From Methylicorpusculum sp. (GTDB lineage Bacteria; Pseudomonadota; Gammaproteobacteria; Methylococcales; Methylomonadaceae), in contig NZ_JAUSBX010000050.1 in NCBI RefSeq assembly GCF_030651835.1, forward strand, positions 1-64,000: a stretch of DNA of 64,000 nucleotides. The letters are read 5' to 3'. The translations under genes and the position numbers were made by a program. Below are positions 35,701 through 45,356 of this stretch, in pieces. Under the pieces are notes generated by a model. The model was not told the DNA's origin. It saw only the letters and a list, made by a program, of their open reading frames with translations, and searched no databases. Within the stretch, counting starts at the first letter, position 1, and each line of letters starts with the position of its first letter.

Positions 35701-36218
35701 GAGACCTCGATCATTTGCGGCAAAGCGGCAATGATTTATCACTCAGCATGATTCATTTGACCGCACAGAAACTGATGAACGGTGACAAGATCAAATACCC
35801 TAATCTTTTGCACTACTGGGTACAGCATTTGGCGGCTTGTGCAAGCGGCATGGCTGTCCAATCGATAGTGGTAGGCGCCGATACGGTGCTTGAAATAGCC
35901 CCACTGCCCCAAGCCGACGCACTGACACTGCTCAATACGCTAGCCGAAGTCTGGTACCAAAGCATGCAAGCCCCCCTCCCGATTGCCTGTCGAACTGCGT
36001 TTACCTGGTTAGATGCCCAGCCTGAATCCGCCATGGCAACGGCCCAAGAGCAATACGATGGCGACGACTGGAAACCGGGCGAAGTCGACTATGACCCTTA
36101 TCTGGCGCGGTTTTTCCCAAGTTTCATCAGCTTGAACCCGGACATTTTTGGAACCTGGGCCGCACTGCTTTACCAGCCCGTTTTTCAGCAGTTTCAGCAA
36201 CAGGGAGGTCCGGTATGA
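32751..36218 (+). CDS. recC: Exodeoxyribonuclease V subunit gamma (RecC)
   Basis: The 1155-residue product begins a recCBD operon. N-terminal NGMGQWLKQSLA and AGMTVQLPSLFIWSVYRAVLG, and the later LMPMRAIPFRLICLLGMNDGDYPR, are typical of RecC, the Chi-scanning subunit built on inactive helicase and nuclease folds. RecBCD unwinds and resects double-strand breaks and loads RecA at Chi. Its end overlaps recB by 4 bp (ATGA), so translation is coupled. Length is close to E. coli RecC (1122). Confidence 0.97.
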   Translation: MTETTPSTPLENGIAIIHSNQLETLRDVVEHWLQEHPLTPLENEVFLVQSNGMGQWLKQSLAQNSSLGIAAGMTVQLPSLFIWSVYRAVLGQLIPKQQLLAKAPLTWRLYRLLPSLVSQPEFETLATFLAEDSSRRKRYQLAEQLADLFDQYQVYRSDWIADWAEGHDFLRSAHGEPLALAGQHHWQAALWRAVMADLHEADTAFASRALVHDRFMHDIDEIDTRPEGLPRRVILFGLSSLPQQSLEVMAKLGKFCQIVLFVPNPCRHYWADIIEDKELLKAERRRQSYKSGMTTALTDDELHLHANPLLAAWGKQGRDYIRLLDHFDETQTYENWHWPDNKIDLFNDFGEPGQRSLLNHLQQSILDLEPVPAEPVQINAADASLAFHIAHSPQREVEILHDQLLARFNNAEQTDTPLYPRDIIVMVPDINKYAPHILAVFGQVKPDDPRYIPFSLADQQQRGLNPLLVAVEALLKLPESRFTVSEFLALLEVPAFRARFAIDETAVPKLHQWIEESGIRWGLNAEQRTQTVAMPDHLDANTWQFGLRRMLLGYAVGAGEAFNGIEPYEEIGGLDAKWLGSLSVCLETLEKYTRLLRHEQNVETWQQTLSGLLDDFFTASNERDRKILETLSRALIDWGHICEQAGLTSTDTLPLVVVREAWLNEVDEPTLHRRFLSGRVNFCTLMPMRAIPFRLICLLGMNDGDYPRTQHGHSFDLMSQRGQYRPGDRSRRQDDQYLFLEALLSARDQLYISWVGRSIRDNSERPPSVLVSQLRDVLAQGWKLAETDPPLLEVLTVEHPLQPFSLHYVAKSRDPRLFTYAQEWYEQTQEKLTLTLTRVADEKAFSLTLESLARFMRAPVKAFCLHTLKFGFDEETVTSEDNEPFGFNALEAYLLANNLLSSLQSEKPANPQRFFESQRMAMSQKGQLPYGGFATPAYNAIAEPVKQAWLHYQTIESCWPVEMAPQSVEFHFELDAGIHISLQGDLDHLRQSGNDLSLSMIHLTAQKLMNGDKIKYPNLLHYWVQHLAACASGMAVQSIVVGADTVLEIAPLPQADALTLLNTLAEVWYQSMQAPLPIACRTAFTWLDAQPESAMATAQEQYDGDDWKPGEVDYDPYLARFFPSFISLNPDIFGTWAALLYQPVFQQFQQQGGPV

Positions 36219-39200
36219 CAGGCGTCAACACGGTAAACCCGCTTGATTTTCCCTTGCATGGCACCCGGCTGATCGAGGCCAGTGCCGGTACCGGTAAAAC
36301 CTATACCATTGCAGCTCTCTATGTCCGCTTGATTCTGGGCGCAACAGACAACAGCTCGCTACCGGAACGGGATTTACTGCCGCCGGACATTCTGGTTGTT
36401 ACGTTTACAGATGCCGCCACCAAAGAGCTGCGCGAACGCATTCGTGCTCGCCTGACCCAGGCAGCCGCGTATTTTCGTCAACAAAGCACTGCCTCTGATG
36501 AGTTTCTGACCGAATTAAGGACCCGCTATAAGCCTGACCTTTGGCCTGCTTGCGCACGTCGTCTGGAACTGGCCGCCAACTGGATGGATGAAGCCGCGGT
36601 CTATACCATTCACGGCTGGTGTAATCGCATGCTGCAGCAACACGCGTTTGACAGCGGCAGTCTGTTTCGTCAGGAGGTTGATAATAACGATACCGAACTT
36701 TTGAATGAAACGGTCAGGGATTATTGGCGGACTTTTTTTTACCCGCTTACCGAAACTCAGTGTCAAGCCGTATTCAAACTGGCCCGTTCCCCGGATGACC
36801 TGATTCGGCTTCTTAAACCATTACTCACGGAAACCGAAGCACAAGGATTGGCGTGCGTCGATGATGACTTGGCCGCGGTATTTAACCGATGGGAACTATG
36901 GGAATTACAGCGGCAAGACCTGGATAACCAGGCGCGCAGGCTTTGGTCCGGCGATCAGATGACCATCGAAGCCTTGCTCAACAAGGCATCTCAGGAGGGA
37001 TGGCTGAACGGCAATCTTTACCGTAAAGCCGGATTTACCGGCAAACTGGCTGAATTGGACGCATGGGCTCAACACGGTTACACGCTGGCTATTGATGCCT
37101 TGGCAAAATTCGGTCGGCAAAAATTAGCGGCAGGACTGGTCAAAGCCCATCAACAAGCAGATCCTTTACAGCACGCCGCGTTTGAAGCGATAGACCGCTT
37201 AGTCATCCATACCGGACAAGAAGAAGACATCGCAGAAAAACTCACTTTACATGCCATCCACTGGATTAGAAACCGTTACGATTCAGAAAAGCAACGCATC
37301 GCCAGCATGACGTTTGACGACATGCTGACGCGTCTGGATAAAGCCTTGTCCGGACTTAACGGCGAGCGCCTGAAATCAGTCATTCTGCAGCAATACCCTA
37401 TTGCATTGATCGATGAATTTCAGGATACGGACCCGGTACAGTACCGGATTTTTGCGCGTGTTTATTCCGATGAAACAGGGCTGGGCTGCTTTATGATCGG
37501 CGATCCCAAACAGGCGATCTATTCCTTTCGGGGCGGTGATATCTATACCTATCTTAAAGCTCATCATGCTACGGCAGGCAAACATTACACATTGGGCACC
37601 AACTACCGCTCCACTAAAGCCCTGGTCGATGCCGTCAATCAGGTCTTTGTCTTTGCCGATCAACAGGAAGAAGGTGCGTTTCGATTCAAAAACGGCGAGG
37701 TCAATCCCTTACCGTTTATTCCGGTTGCAGCCAAAGGCCGCGATGATGCCTGGCTGATCAACGGAAAATCAGAGGTTCCAGCGTTGACGCTTTGGCATTG
37801 GGAGAGTTCGGAGGGCATCGGTTTGCCCGTTTATAGAACGCAAATGGCCGAGGTCACAGCCAGTGAAATCGTCCGCTTACTGAATTCGGCGCAGCCTATG
37901 CAAACCGGATTTAAAGCGACATCAGGTCCATTAAGATCCGTTCAACCTGCTGATATTGCGATTTTAGTACGTACCGGAATGGAAGCTAAAATCATGCGTG
38001 CCGCTTTGGCGAGGCGGCAATTACGCAGTGTTTACCTCTCAGAACGTGACTCTATATATGACAGCCGCGAAGCCAGCGATCTACTGATCTGGTTGAAAGC
38101 AATGGCCGAACCCCACAACGAGCGTAAAGTGCGCGCCGCCTTAAGCACCGCGACGTTGGACTGGTCCTACCAAACGCTGCATCAGCTCACGTTGGATGAA
38201 CCGGCCTGGGAAATACAATTGGAACGTTTTCTCGGCTACCAGCTACGGTGGCAGCAAGACGGCATTTTGCCAACGATACGGCAACTGCTCAGTGACTATG
38301 CTGTCCACGCCAGATTGTCCGAAAACAACGAAGGCGAACGCTGCATCACCAACCTGCTCCATCTGGCCGAACTGTTGCAGCAAGCCAGCGGGCAGCTTGA
38401 AGGCGAACAAGCACTGATCAGGCACTTGGCCGAGGCTATCGCCGACAGAGAGAACGCTAACGGCAGCGAAGAAAGCGTTATCCGCCTGGAAAGTGATGCC
38501 AATCTGATCAAGATCATTACCATCCATAAATCAAAAGGCCTTGAATACCCGCTGGTATTCCTGCCGTTCATCTGCAGTTTCAGAGAAATCAACAGTCAGC
38601 GCACCCGTTATTACCGCTTCCACGATGAACATCAGGCCTTAACTATCGATTTGAGCAAGCGCGATGAAAACAAGCTACTGAACGAGAAAGAACGGCTGCA
38701 GGAAGATTTACGCCTGCTGTATGTAGCGATCACGCGAGCGCAATATGCCTGCTGGCTGGGAATTGCACCCGTCAAAACCGGCAATACCAAAAACTGCCAG
38801 CTGGAAAAAAGTGCCATCGGCTATTTGCTGGGCTGGCAAGCCAAAATGGCGGCTGGCGAATTAGGCCAGCAACTGGGACTGCTTAAAGGCGATTGCAAGG
38901 CCATTACTATTGAGGTATTGCCCGAGCCAAGTCCTGACCTGTACCAGCCTTTGCAACAGCAACCTGCTACAGAATCACCCAGAACCTCAACCGCGCCTAT
39001 TGCCGACAACTGGTGGATAGCCAGTTACAGTTCATTGAAAACAGAGGATCAGGGTTTTATCCAGAGCGAAGTCTATACGCCCGAAGCGCCGGAAAACTTT
39101 CTGGACGACAAACAAAGCGATGAAGCCGATAGTCCGTCAGATTTGTCAATGACCGTGCAAGGCATCCACAGCTTGCCGCGAGGCGCAGGACCCGGCGTAT

Positions 39201-39907
39201 TGATTCACGAATTGATGGAGCAATGCGCTCAACAAGATTTTCAAAACGTCCATGCCGATGAACAACTGCGCAAGCAACTCATTGAATCCATCTTTCATCA
39301 CAATGACTGGATTGATCAACATGATCTCATCAGTGAAGGTTTAAGCCATTGGCTAACCCTGCCTTTGCTGAAGGACCAAGGCATCAGCTTGGCCTCGCTG
39401 AGCAAAGGCCATTATCAGGCTGAGCCCGAATTTTTGATCGGCGCCGATGCGGTCAATATTCAGGCGCTGGACCACTTGGTCACCCGACACACATTCGGCG
39501 GCAAACCTCGGCCACGCTTACTCCCCAATCATCTTAACGGCTTATTGAAAGGCTTTATTGATCTGCTGTTCGAGCATCAGGGGCACTATTACGTCATCGA
39601 TTACAAATTCAATGCGCTGGGCAATAACGATGAGGCTTACACGCTGGAGGCAATGGAATCGGCGATGCTGGCCAAACGTTATGACCTGCAATATGCACTG
39701 TATCTGCTGGCCTTGCATCGGCTATTAAAAACCAGAATGGGCGAGCGTTATGATTACGATCAACACTTGGGCGGCGGTCTTTATCTGTTTCTGCGGGGCA
39801 GTCAACATCCATCCGGGGGGCGGATGTTCGAGAAACCGCCCGAAATCCTGATTGACGGCATGGACAAACTGTTTTCCGGCACAAACCGTCATGGAGCCGG
39901 CTCATGA
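36215..39907 (+). CDS. recB: Exodeoxyribonuclease V subunit beta (RecB), helicase-nuclease
   Basis: The 1230-residue product is a UvrD-like 3'-5' helicase with a C-terminal nuclease. Walker A is SAGTGKT (residues 23-29), the DExx box is in LIDEFQDTDPVQY, and the later IITIHKSKGLEYPLVF and LLYVAITRAQ are helicase motifs V and VI. The nuclease has GFIDLLFEH..YYVIDYKFN, with the metal-binding Asp pair and Lys kept; the usual YKSN reads YKFN. It works with RecC and RecD. Both ends overlap the neighbours by 4 bp. Confidence 0.97.
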   Translation: MTGVNTVNPLDFPLHGTRLIEASAGTGKTYTIAALYVRLILGATDNSSLPERDLLPPDILVVTFTDAATKELRERIRARLTQAAAYFRQQSTASDEFLTELRTRYKPDLWPACARRLELAANWMDEAAVYTIHGWCNRMLQQHAFDSGSLFRQEVDNNDTELLNETVRDYWRTFFYPLTETQCQAVFKLARSPDDLIRLLKPLLTETEAQGLACVDDDLAAVFNRWELWELQRQDLDNQARRLWSGDQMTIEALLNKASQEGWLNGNLYRKAGFTGKLAELDAWAQHGYTLAIDALAKFGRQKLAAGLVKAHQQADPLQHAAFEAIDRLVIHTGQEEDIAEKLTLHAIHWIRNRYDSEKQRIASMTFDDMLTRLDKALSGLNGERLKSVILQQYPIALIDEFQDTDPVQYRIFARVYSDETGLGCFMIGDPKQAIYSFRGGDIYTYLKAHHATAGKHYTLGTNYRSTKALVDAVNQVFVFADQQEEGAFRFKNGEVNPLPFIPVAAKGRDDAWLINGKSEVPALTLWHWESSEGIGLPVYRTQMAEVTASEIVRLLNSAQPMQTGFKATSGPLRSVQPADIAILVRTGMEAKIMRAALARRQLRSVYLSERDSIYDSREASDLLIWLKAMAEPHNERKVRAALSTATLDWSYQTLHQLTLDEPAWEIQLERFLGYQLRWQQDGILPTIRQLLSDYAVHARLSENNEGERCITNLLHLAELLQQASGQLEGEQALIRHLAEAIADRENANGSEESVIRLESDANLIKIITIHKSKGLEYPLVFLPFICSFREINSQRTRYYRFHDEHQALTIDLSKRDENKLLNEKERLQEDLRLLYVAITRAQYACWLGIAPVKTGNTKNCQLEKSAIGYLLGWQAKMAAGELGQQLGLLKGDCKAITIEVLPEPSPDLYQPLQQQPATESPRTSTAPIADNWWIASYSSLKTEDQGFIQSEVYTPEAPENFLDDKQSDEADSPSDLSMTVQGIHSLPRGAGPGVLIHELMEQCAQQDFQNVHADEQLRKQLIESIFHHNDWIDQHDLISEGLSHWLTLPLLKDQGISLASLSKGHYQAEPEFLIGADAVNIQALDHLVTRHTFGGKPRPRLLPNHLNGLLKGFIDLLFEHQGHYYVIDYKFNALGNNDEAYTLEAMESAMLAKRYDLQYALYLLALHRLLKTRMGERYDYDQHLGGGLYLFLRGSQHPSGGRMFEKPPEILIDGMDKLFSGTNRHGAGS

Positions 39908-41898
39908 ATCACCAAGACTCCGCATTGAAACACATTGACCAATGGCTTGTTCGCGGCTGGTTGAGTCAATTAGACCGGGCTTTTGCTCACTTTCTGCTGA
40001 CTCAGGATGCACAGGCAAACGAAGCCGTGCTATGGGCCGGAGCGTTACTGAGCCATCAGCTCGAACAAGGCGAGGTGTTTCTGGATCTGGAAAAACTCAG
40101 CCGTCAACCCGGGTTGACCCTCGCCATTCCCGGTCAGGAAGTCCGGCGCTCCGGTAACGAAACGGTGTTTGCCGAAGTCGCTATTCTGCAAGCCTACACT
40201 CTGCAGCACTGGAAACAAGCGCTTGCCGACTCGCCATTGATCTCTTCGGGGGACGGCAATACGCCGCTGGTTTTAGACGGCCATCGCCTGTATCTGCGCC
40301 GTTACTGGCAGTATCAACAAATTTTAAATGCGTCGATTCAATCACGTCTGCAACCGATAAGAAGCAAACTTCCCGATGATTTGATCTTGCAGCTCAACGG
40401 CTTGTTTAAGGACAACGCGGAACAACCGGATTGGCAAAAAATTGCCTGTGCCCTGGCGCTAAGATCCCGGTTCGCAATTATTACCGGAGGGCCTGGAACC
40501 GGTAAAACCACAACGCTGACCAAGCTTTTAGCCTTGCTGATTCAATTGTCTGAAAGCAATACCGGTTCGACGCGCAAGCTCAAAGTGCTGCTGGCGGCAC
40601 CCACCGGCAAAGCCGCAGCGAGAGTCAGCGAATCGATCAGTCAGGCGTTGGCCAAACTGACTGTTGATGACGCCATCAAACAACTGATTCCCAAATCAGC
40701 GAGCACCTTGCACCGGCTGTTGGGCAGTCGGCAAGGCACCCGGCAATTCATTCATCATCGCAATAATCCCTTGGTCGCAGATATCGTCATTATTGATGAA
40801 GCCTCAATGATTGATCTTGAAATGATGGCGGCGTTACTCGATGCCTTGCCGGAGACGGCTCAATTGATATTGCTGGGCGACAAGGACCAGCTGGCATCGG
40901 TAGAAGCCGGAGCGGTGATGGGCGATTTATGCCGAGGGGCCGATAATCAGGCCTATGACCCGCCAACCCTGAACTGGATAGCACAAACTGCGGGCGTGGC
41001 ACTGGCAGAATCCGACTTAAAAGGTTCAGCGATCAATCAACAAACCGTCATGCTTCGCTTTAGCCATCGGTTCGGCGAGCACAGCGGCATAGGCCAATTG
41101 GCCAGAGCGGTTAATGCGGGCGAGGCTCTCAAGGCGCAGGCTATCTTGAATGATACGGCGACTTATCAAGACCTGAACCGTTTATTACTTGACGATCCAG
41201 GCGACAGCCGCTTAAAACAACTGATCACGGCCAATGGCAATCCTCATCAACGCCAAGGTTACCGCTATTTTCTTGATGTAATCTTGCAACAACGCCCTGA
41301 TGCCGGCGAACAGTTCAATCAATGGGCCAAACGGGTTCTGGATGCTTTTGATACGTTTCAGGTTCTATGCGCCGTTCGAATGGGCCCGTGGGGGGTAGAA
41401 GGTTTAAATCAGCGTATCGAGCAGTGGCTGTTTAGCGATTACAAACTTGCTCCAACGGCTCTTTCCGGTTTAAAACAGGGGGAACGTGATGATCCATTTG
41501 CGCGATCTCATCGTCTTGACCGCTGGTATGAGGGGCGACCGGTCATGGTCACTCGTAACGATTACAACCTGGGCTTGATGAATGGCGATATCGGCATCAC
41601 ACTTTATGACTTTAACGGAAAATTGAGAGTGGCATTCCCTGACACCGGCGACGAGATGGCTATCCGCTGGATATCACCCATGCGTTTACCCGATGTGGAA
41701 ACCGCGTTCGCGATGACGGTGCATAAATCACAAGGTTCCGAATTTAACCATGTTGCTTTGATCCTGCCTGAAACCCTAAGTCCTGTTCTGACCCGTGAAC
41801 TGGTCTATACGGGCATTACCCGGGCCAAAGCCCATTTCACCTTATTGGAAAGTCAGGCCGATGTGTTTAATCAAGCCGTTTTGGCTACCTGCAAATAA
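39904..41898 (+). CDS. recD: Exodeoxyribonuclease V subunit alpha (RecD), 5'-3' helicase
   Basis: The 664-residue product has Walker A GGPGTGKTTT (about 195-204), the helicase motif VIIDEASMIDLEMM, and FAMTVHKSQGSEFNHV and LVYTGITRAKAHF near the C-terminus. These are RecD, the fast 5'-3' motor of RecBCD. It is the last gene of the recC-recB-recD operon, joined by a 4-bp overlap. A short GCAGCG/CGCTGC stem (41901-41924) follows the stop, without a T tract. Confidence 0.97.
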   Translation: MNHQDSALKHIDQWLVRGWLSQLDRAFAHFLLTQDAQANEAVLWAGALLSHQLEQGEVFLDLEKLSRQPGLTLAIPGQEVRRSGNETVFAEVAILQAYTLQHWKQALADSPLISSGDGNTPLVLDGHRLYLRRYWQYQQILNASIQSRLQPIRSKLPDDLILQLNGLFKDNAEQPDWQKIACALALRSRFAIITGGPGTGKTTTLTKLLALLIQLSESNTGSTRKLKVLLAAPTGKAAARVSESISQALAKLTVDDAIKQLIPKSASTLHRLLGSRQGTRQFIHHRNNPLVADIVIIDEASMIDLEMMAALLDALPETAQLILLGDKDQLASVEAGAVMGDLCRGADNQAYDPPTLNWIAQTAGVALAESDLKGSAINQQTVMLRFSHRFGEHSGIGQLARAVNAGEALKAQAILNDTATYQDLNRLLLDDPGDSRLKQLITANGNPHQRQGYRYFLDVILQQRPDAGEQFNQWAKRVLDAFDTFQVLCAVRMGPWGVEGLNQRIEQWLFSDYKLAPTALSGLKQGERDDPFARSHRLDRWYEGRPVMVTRNDYNLGLMNGDIGITLYDFNGKLRVAFPDTGDEMAIRWISPMRLPDVETAFAMTVHKSQGSEFNHVALILPETLSPVLTRELVYTGITRAKAHFTLLESQADVFNQAVLATCK

Positions 41899-41999
41899 TG
41901 CAGCGCTTTATTAGTAACGCTGCGTGGATTGGACCTACCCCAAAATCAACGGTTTGAGCATATTGTTACATGCCGCAAATATAAAGAAATGAGTCACCC

Positions 42000-42569
42000 A
42001 TGTACTGTGTGAAGGCCGGACAAACGGTTGAAGAAACGCTAAAAAAATCACGCTTTATCGGTATTGTGTCGCCCTGCGCGAATGAACATGAAGCTTTACG
42101 CATTATCAAAGGTCTTCATGAGGCGCATCCTGATGCCAGCCATATTGTTTTTGCCTACCGAATTTTGACGCCGGAAGGATTGGTTTGCCGGTTTTTCGAT
42201 GCGGGCGAACCTTCAGGAACGGCGGGAAAACCGGTCTTTCAGCATTTACAGGGAAAAGATCTGGTCAATGTGGTGGTTGCCGTCATCCGCTACTTTGGCG
42301 GCGTGAAATTAGGCGCAGGCGGATTGACGCGCACCTATGGCAATGTTGCCAAAAAAGCCATCGAAGCAACCGAGATTATTGATTATGTTGTCTTTGAGAG
42401 GGTAAAACTCACCCTGGATTATAATCAGCTGCAACAGTTTGAATATCAGCTCAATAAACTGAAGGGCAGAATTGTCGATCAACAATTTTCAGGGCAGATT
42501 GTCTTGTTGGCTGAACTGCCTGTAGACAATAAATCGCTGTTGATTGAACTCTATCCTCAGTGTGATTGA
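42000..42569 (+). CDS. yigZ: YigZ/IMPACT family protein (UPF0029)
   Basis: The 189-residue product has the family signature in DAGEPSGTAGKP (about 64-75) and VVVAVIRYFGGVKLGAGGLTRTYG (about 87-110). An N-terminal UPF0029 domain is followed by a small DUF1949 ferredoxin-like domain. The biochemical role is unsettled; relatives in eukaryotes (IMPACT) regulate translation through Gcn1, and bacterial ones bind nucleic acid or act in stress. It stands alone after recD. Confidence 0.93.
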   Translation: MYCVKAGQTVEETLKKSRFIGIVSPCANEHEALRIIKGLHEAHPDASHIVFAYRILTPEGLVCRFFDAGEPSGTAGKPVFQHLQGKDLVNVVVAVIRYFGGVKLGAGGLTRTYGNVAKKAIEATEIIDYVVFERVKLTLDYNQLQQFEYQLNKLKGRIVDQQFSGQIVLLAELPVDNKSLLIELYPQCD

Positions 42570-42619
42570 GCCGAATCTCACTGAGAACTTGATGAGATTA
42601 GTTAACAATTGTGTCACTA

Positions 42620-42644
42620 CCCCCCTCTTTTTCAAAGAGGGGGG
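42620..42644. repeat. Perfect CCCCCCTCTTT palindrome (family R3)
   Basis: CCCCCCTCTTT (42620-42630), loop TTC, AAAGAGGGGGG (42634-42644): 11-bp arms without mismatch. Related palindromes occur at 19671-19752 and 52206-52235. It could also act as a transcript end for the two convergent genes. Confidence 0.6.
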
Positions 42645-42732
42645 ACTGATAATTACTTTCAAGGCCATGGCCTTGATTATTGGGTTATGAAAAGCGTGCA
42701 AACCAACCTACATATGTACCCATCGTAGATCG

Positions 42733-42858
42733 AAATTCGGCGCCGGGGTGGCCGTCAAAGGACGCCGTAAATACATCCATGTAGGCTCTATGCCAGCATC
42801 CATGCTGGCAAAGCCTTTGCCGAACAACCCGTTGCCTCCTTAGGCACTACCGAAATTT
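42733..42858 (+). repeat. Dispersed repeat R1-like, copy 6
   Basis: It has GGACGCCGTAAATACATCCATGTAGGCTCT followed by the perfect hairpin GCCAGCAT/ATGCTGGC, then AAAGCC. This aligns with GGACGCGTAAATGCGTCC, CTGTAG, a different hairpin, then AGAAGCC in copy 1. Outer AAATTCGG/CCGAAATTT replaces the CCTACACCC arms. Confidence 0.6.
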
Positions 42859-42880
42859 GAAGTGCGAACGGTATAGTAAG

Positions 42881-43894
42881 TTAAGCGGTGATTTTCGAAA
42901 TGCCTACGGCTTTTCGCAACTCTTTCATGAAGGGTACAGAGACGGCCCTTGCTTTTTCAGCACCTTCCTGAAGTTGTTCTTCAATGTGATGCGGCGCCTG
43001 TAACAAGGCTTCGTAGCGTTCGCGCGAAGGTGCAATATGTTCGTTGATATACTCGAACAACACCGATTTCATTTCCCCCCAACCTATGCCCTCAGCATAG
43101 CGCTGGCGAATCTCCGCAACTTCAGGTGCGGTAGCAAAAGCCTGATAGATGCCGAACAGGGTGCAGGTATCGGGATCTTTAGGTTCGCCGGGCTCCAGAG
43201 AATTCGTTTTGATTTTATTGATTAATTTTTTTAACTTTTTTTCAGGTTCAAACAGCGGAATCGTATTGTTGTAACTTTTACTCATCTTGCGGCCGTCCAT
43301 GCCGGCCAGAGTCGCTGCATTTTCGCTGGTGACCGCTTCCGGAATCACGAAATGTTCGCCATAAATATGATTGAAACGTCCGGCAATATCCCGGGCCATT
43401 TCAATATGCTGAATCTGATCTTTTCCGACCGGAACCTTGTGCGCATTAAACATTAAAATGTCGGCGGCCATTAAAATCGGGTAGCTGAACAGGCCCATCG
43501 TGATGCCTTTATCCGGATCGTTTTCACCGCTTTGCTCGTTTTCGGCGACAGCCGCCTTGTAGGCATGGGCACGGTTCATAAGCCCTTTGGACGTAACGCA
43601 CGTCAGCAACCAGGTCAACTCCATGATTTCCGGCACATCGGACTGGCGATAAAACACGGCATTTGAGGTATCCAGCCCTAACGCCAGCCATGTCGCTGCA
43701 ATTTCCAGACTGGACTGCCTGACACGTTCAGGCTCCTGACATTTAATCAGCGCGTGATAATCGGCAAGAAAATAAAACGGGCTAACATTCGGATCTTTAC
43801 TGGCTGAAATTGCAGGCCTGATCGCACCCACATAGTTTCCCAGGTGGGGTGTACCGGTGGTGGTAATGCCGGTCAATACTGTCGCTTTAGTCAT
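42881..43894 (-). CDS. trpS: Tryptophanyl-tRNA synthetase
   Basis: The 337-residue product is a class I aminoacyl-tRNA synthetase that charges tRNA-Trp. The HIGH-equivalent is TPHLGNYVG (about 15-23) and the KMSKS loop is [12 protein letters not shown] near residues 200-211. Tryptophan-pocket residues lie in [13 protein letters not shown] and [17 protein letters not shown]. Length and motifs match bacterial TrpS. It stands divergent from the PilZ gene. Confidence 0.97.
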   Translation of the reverse strand: MTKATVLTGITTTGTPHLGNYVGAIRPAISASKDPNVSPFYFLADYHALIKCQEPERVRQSSLEIAATWLALGLDTSNAVFYRQSDVPEIMELTWLLTCVTSKGLMNRAHAYKAAVAENEQSGENDPDKGITMGLFSYPILMAADILMFNAHKVPVGKDQIQHIEMARDIAGRFNHIYGEHFVIPEAVTSENAATLAGMDGRKMSKSYNNTIPLFEPEKKLKKLINKIKTNSLEPGEPKDPDTCTLFGIYQAFATAPEVAEIRQRYAEGIGWGEMKSVLFEYINEHIAPSRERYEALLQAPHHIEEQLQEGAEKARAVSVPFMKELRKAVGISKITA

Positions 43895-44136
43895 TCTTTT
43901 AACCTAATCATACGGAGAAAGGCAGGATTCAGGGGGCTAGATATTACATCATTTTTTATCAATTGCCAGAGCTAAGTCTGTTTTGCCCTGATATTGATGT
44001 AATACCGCCATTATCAATTCCCAAAAGTCATTATATTTCATCATTACCACCATTTTTTATAGTAAACTTTGGATCTATGGTCTATAAAATGCTTTGGAAT
44101 AAGCCGCAAGCCAGGCAAAAATTAAAGAGGATTTCT

Positions 44137-44436
44137 ATGCTGGAATATGATGAAAAACGAAATTACATCCGCATGAACGTCGATTGCGAGTTGAGCTATA
44201 GACTCGCCGATTCGGCTGAAATAAAAACGGGTAACTGCACTTCAATCAGTGGCTCGGGCGTTTCTTTTATTGCCGACGCTGCATTTGAACCCGGTAAGGC
44301 GATGGAAGTTAACATCATGCCCAAAAATTCTGTAACGCCGCCAATGACGGCATTTATTGAGGTGGTCAGAAATACACTTCAAGACGATGGCCGTTTTGAA
44401 ATAGCCGCAACGATCAAAAGCATCAAAGGCACTTGA
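44137..44436 (+). CDS. PilZ-domain protein, probable c-di-GMP binding
   Basis: The 99-residue product opens EYDEKRNYIRMNVDCELSY: the (R)KxxRxxx-type arginine region near residues 6-10, followed by a beta barrel with SISGSGVSF in place of the D/NxSxxG motif. It is a stand-alone PilZ domain of the receptor kind for cyclic di-GMP. The frame is open 58 codons upstream, but the ATG at 44137 has an AGAGG site and is in line with other small PilZ proteins. The 6-pyruvoyl-tetrahydropterin-synthase gene follows 42 bp later. Confidence 0.85.
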   Translation: MLEYDEKRNYIRMNVDCELSYRLADSAEIKTGNCTSISGSGVSFIADAAFEPGKAMEVNIMPKNSVTPPMTAFIEVVRNTLQDDGRFEIAATIKSIKGT

Positions 44437-44478
44437 TCACATTATCTTTCTTAAAAACGGACAGTGTACCCATCGAAT

Positions 44479-44883
44479 ATGCACATCATTACCAAAGAAG
44501 TTTATTTTTGTTACGGTCACCGTCTGATGAATCATCCCGGAAAATGCCGTAATCTTCATGGCCATAGTGTCAAAGCTTCCATATCGATCAAACGCGATCA
44601 GCTCAACGATCAAGGAATGGTGTGCGATTTCTCTGATATAAGAGACTGTGTCGAGTCCTTTATTGATGAGCATCTCGATCATAATTTTCTGCTTCATAAA
44701 GATGATCCCATCATTCCGCTTCTTGAACAAAACCAGGAAAGGTTTCTCGCCTTAGACGAACACCCCACCGCCGAAATACTCAGTAAAATGATTTATCAAT
44801 ACATTAAAAGTGCAGGTTTTGATATTGATCAGGTGGTGTTGTGGGAAACTGCCAGTGCTTATGCGTGTTACCGGGAAGATTAA
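44479..44883 (+). CDS. 6-pyruvoyl-tetrahydropterin synthase / QueD family protein
   Basis: The 134-residue product has the family metal site: His14, then CRNLHGH (Cys23, His27, His29), with Asp50, His68 (LDHNFLL) and Glu113 (VLWETASAYA) completing the active site. The CxxxHGH motif is that of QueD and related enzymes that turn dihydroneopterin triphosphate into 6-carboxytetrahydropterin for queuosine. The insertion KDDPIIPLLEQNQERF is like that of the QueD clade. No queC, queE or queF is in the window. GTG 44464 is possible, but ATG 44479 starts the conserved strand. Confidence 0.88.
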   Translation: MHIITKEVYFCYGHRLMNHPGKCRNLHGHSVKASISIKRDQLNDQGMVCDFSDIRDCVESFIDEHLDHNFLLHKDDPIIPLLEQNQERFLALDEHPTAEILSKMIYQYIKSAGFDIDQVVLWETASAYACYRED

Positions 44884-44892
44884 TAGAAAATC

Positions 44893-45348
44893 ATGGGCTA
44901 CGTTAACCCTATCAACAAAGCGGCTTGTCTGGAGCTATTATGCGAATCGAATTATAAGAAACTGATAAGACTTATACCCGAGCTGCTCAAAATTAACGTA
45001 ACTGCCGTTGGCATTTCACCTGAAAGACCTGATTTAACTTTGTCTATTATCGAACGATCCCACTACACGTTGACGATAAAACTGAGCCATCGTTTCAGTT
45101 ATGCGACGGACTACCCGATCACACCGGACGTGACCATTCGAATGTATAAAGACGCCCAACTCGCCGAAGTACTGAACGATTGCGATCGATCCGAGGTTTA
45201 CCGGGTTTTTAAAGACCCGGCTCAAATCAACGAGATACTTCATTACAAATGGCGCTTGAATTATTTTTTGGAAAAATGGTTGGATCACTGCTTGACAACC
45301 GATTACACGTTTAACGATGAGAACCAAGCCAGCAGTGCGCTAAGTTAA
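44893..45348 (+). CDS. DUF1249 family protein (YqiB-like)
   Basis: The 151-residue cytoplasmic protein matches DUF1249 (E. coli YqiB): FSYATDYPITPDVTIRMYKDAQLAEVL in the centre and LNYFLEKWLDHCL near the end. Family members are found mostly in Gammaproteobacteria and have no known activity; in E. coli yqiB sits beside cpdA and nudF. Here it starts 9 bp after the QueD-like gene and is probably in the same operon. Confidence 0.9.
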   Translation: MGYVNPINKAACLELLCESNYKKLIRLIPELLKINVTAVGISPERPDLTLSIIERSHYTLTIKLSHRFSYATDYPITPDVTIRMYKDAQLAEVLNDCDRSEVYRVFKDPAQINEILHYKWRLNYFLEKWLDHCLTTDYTFNDENQASSALS

Positions 45349-45356
45349 ACAAAATC

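Larger units (their letters stand above)
42570..42880. other. Gene-free stretch holding two repeats
   Basis: These 311 bp, between the end of yigZ and the end of the minus-strand trpS, hold a perfect palindrome (42620-42644) and an R1-like element (42733-42858). Confidence 0.55.

Noticed and set aside
32751-41898. Anti-phage defence island
   Set aside because: The helicase and nuclease genes are the ordinary recC-recB-recD set in canonical order with housekeeping neighbours.
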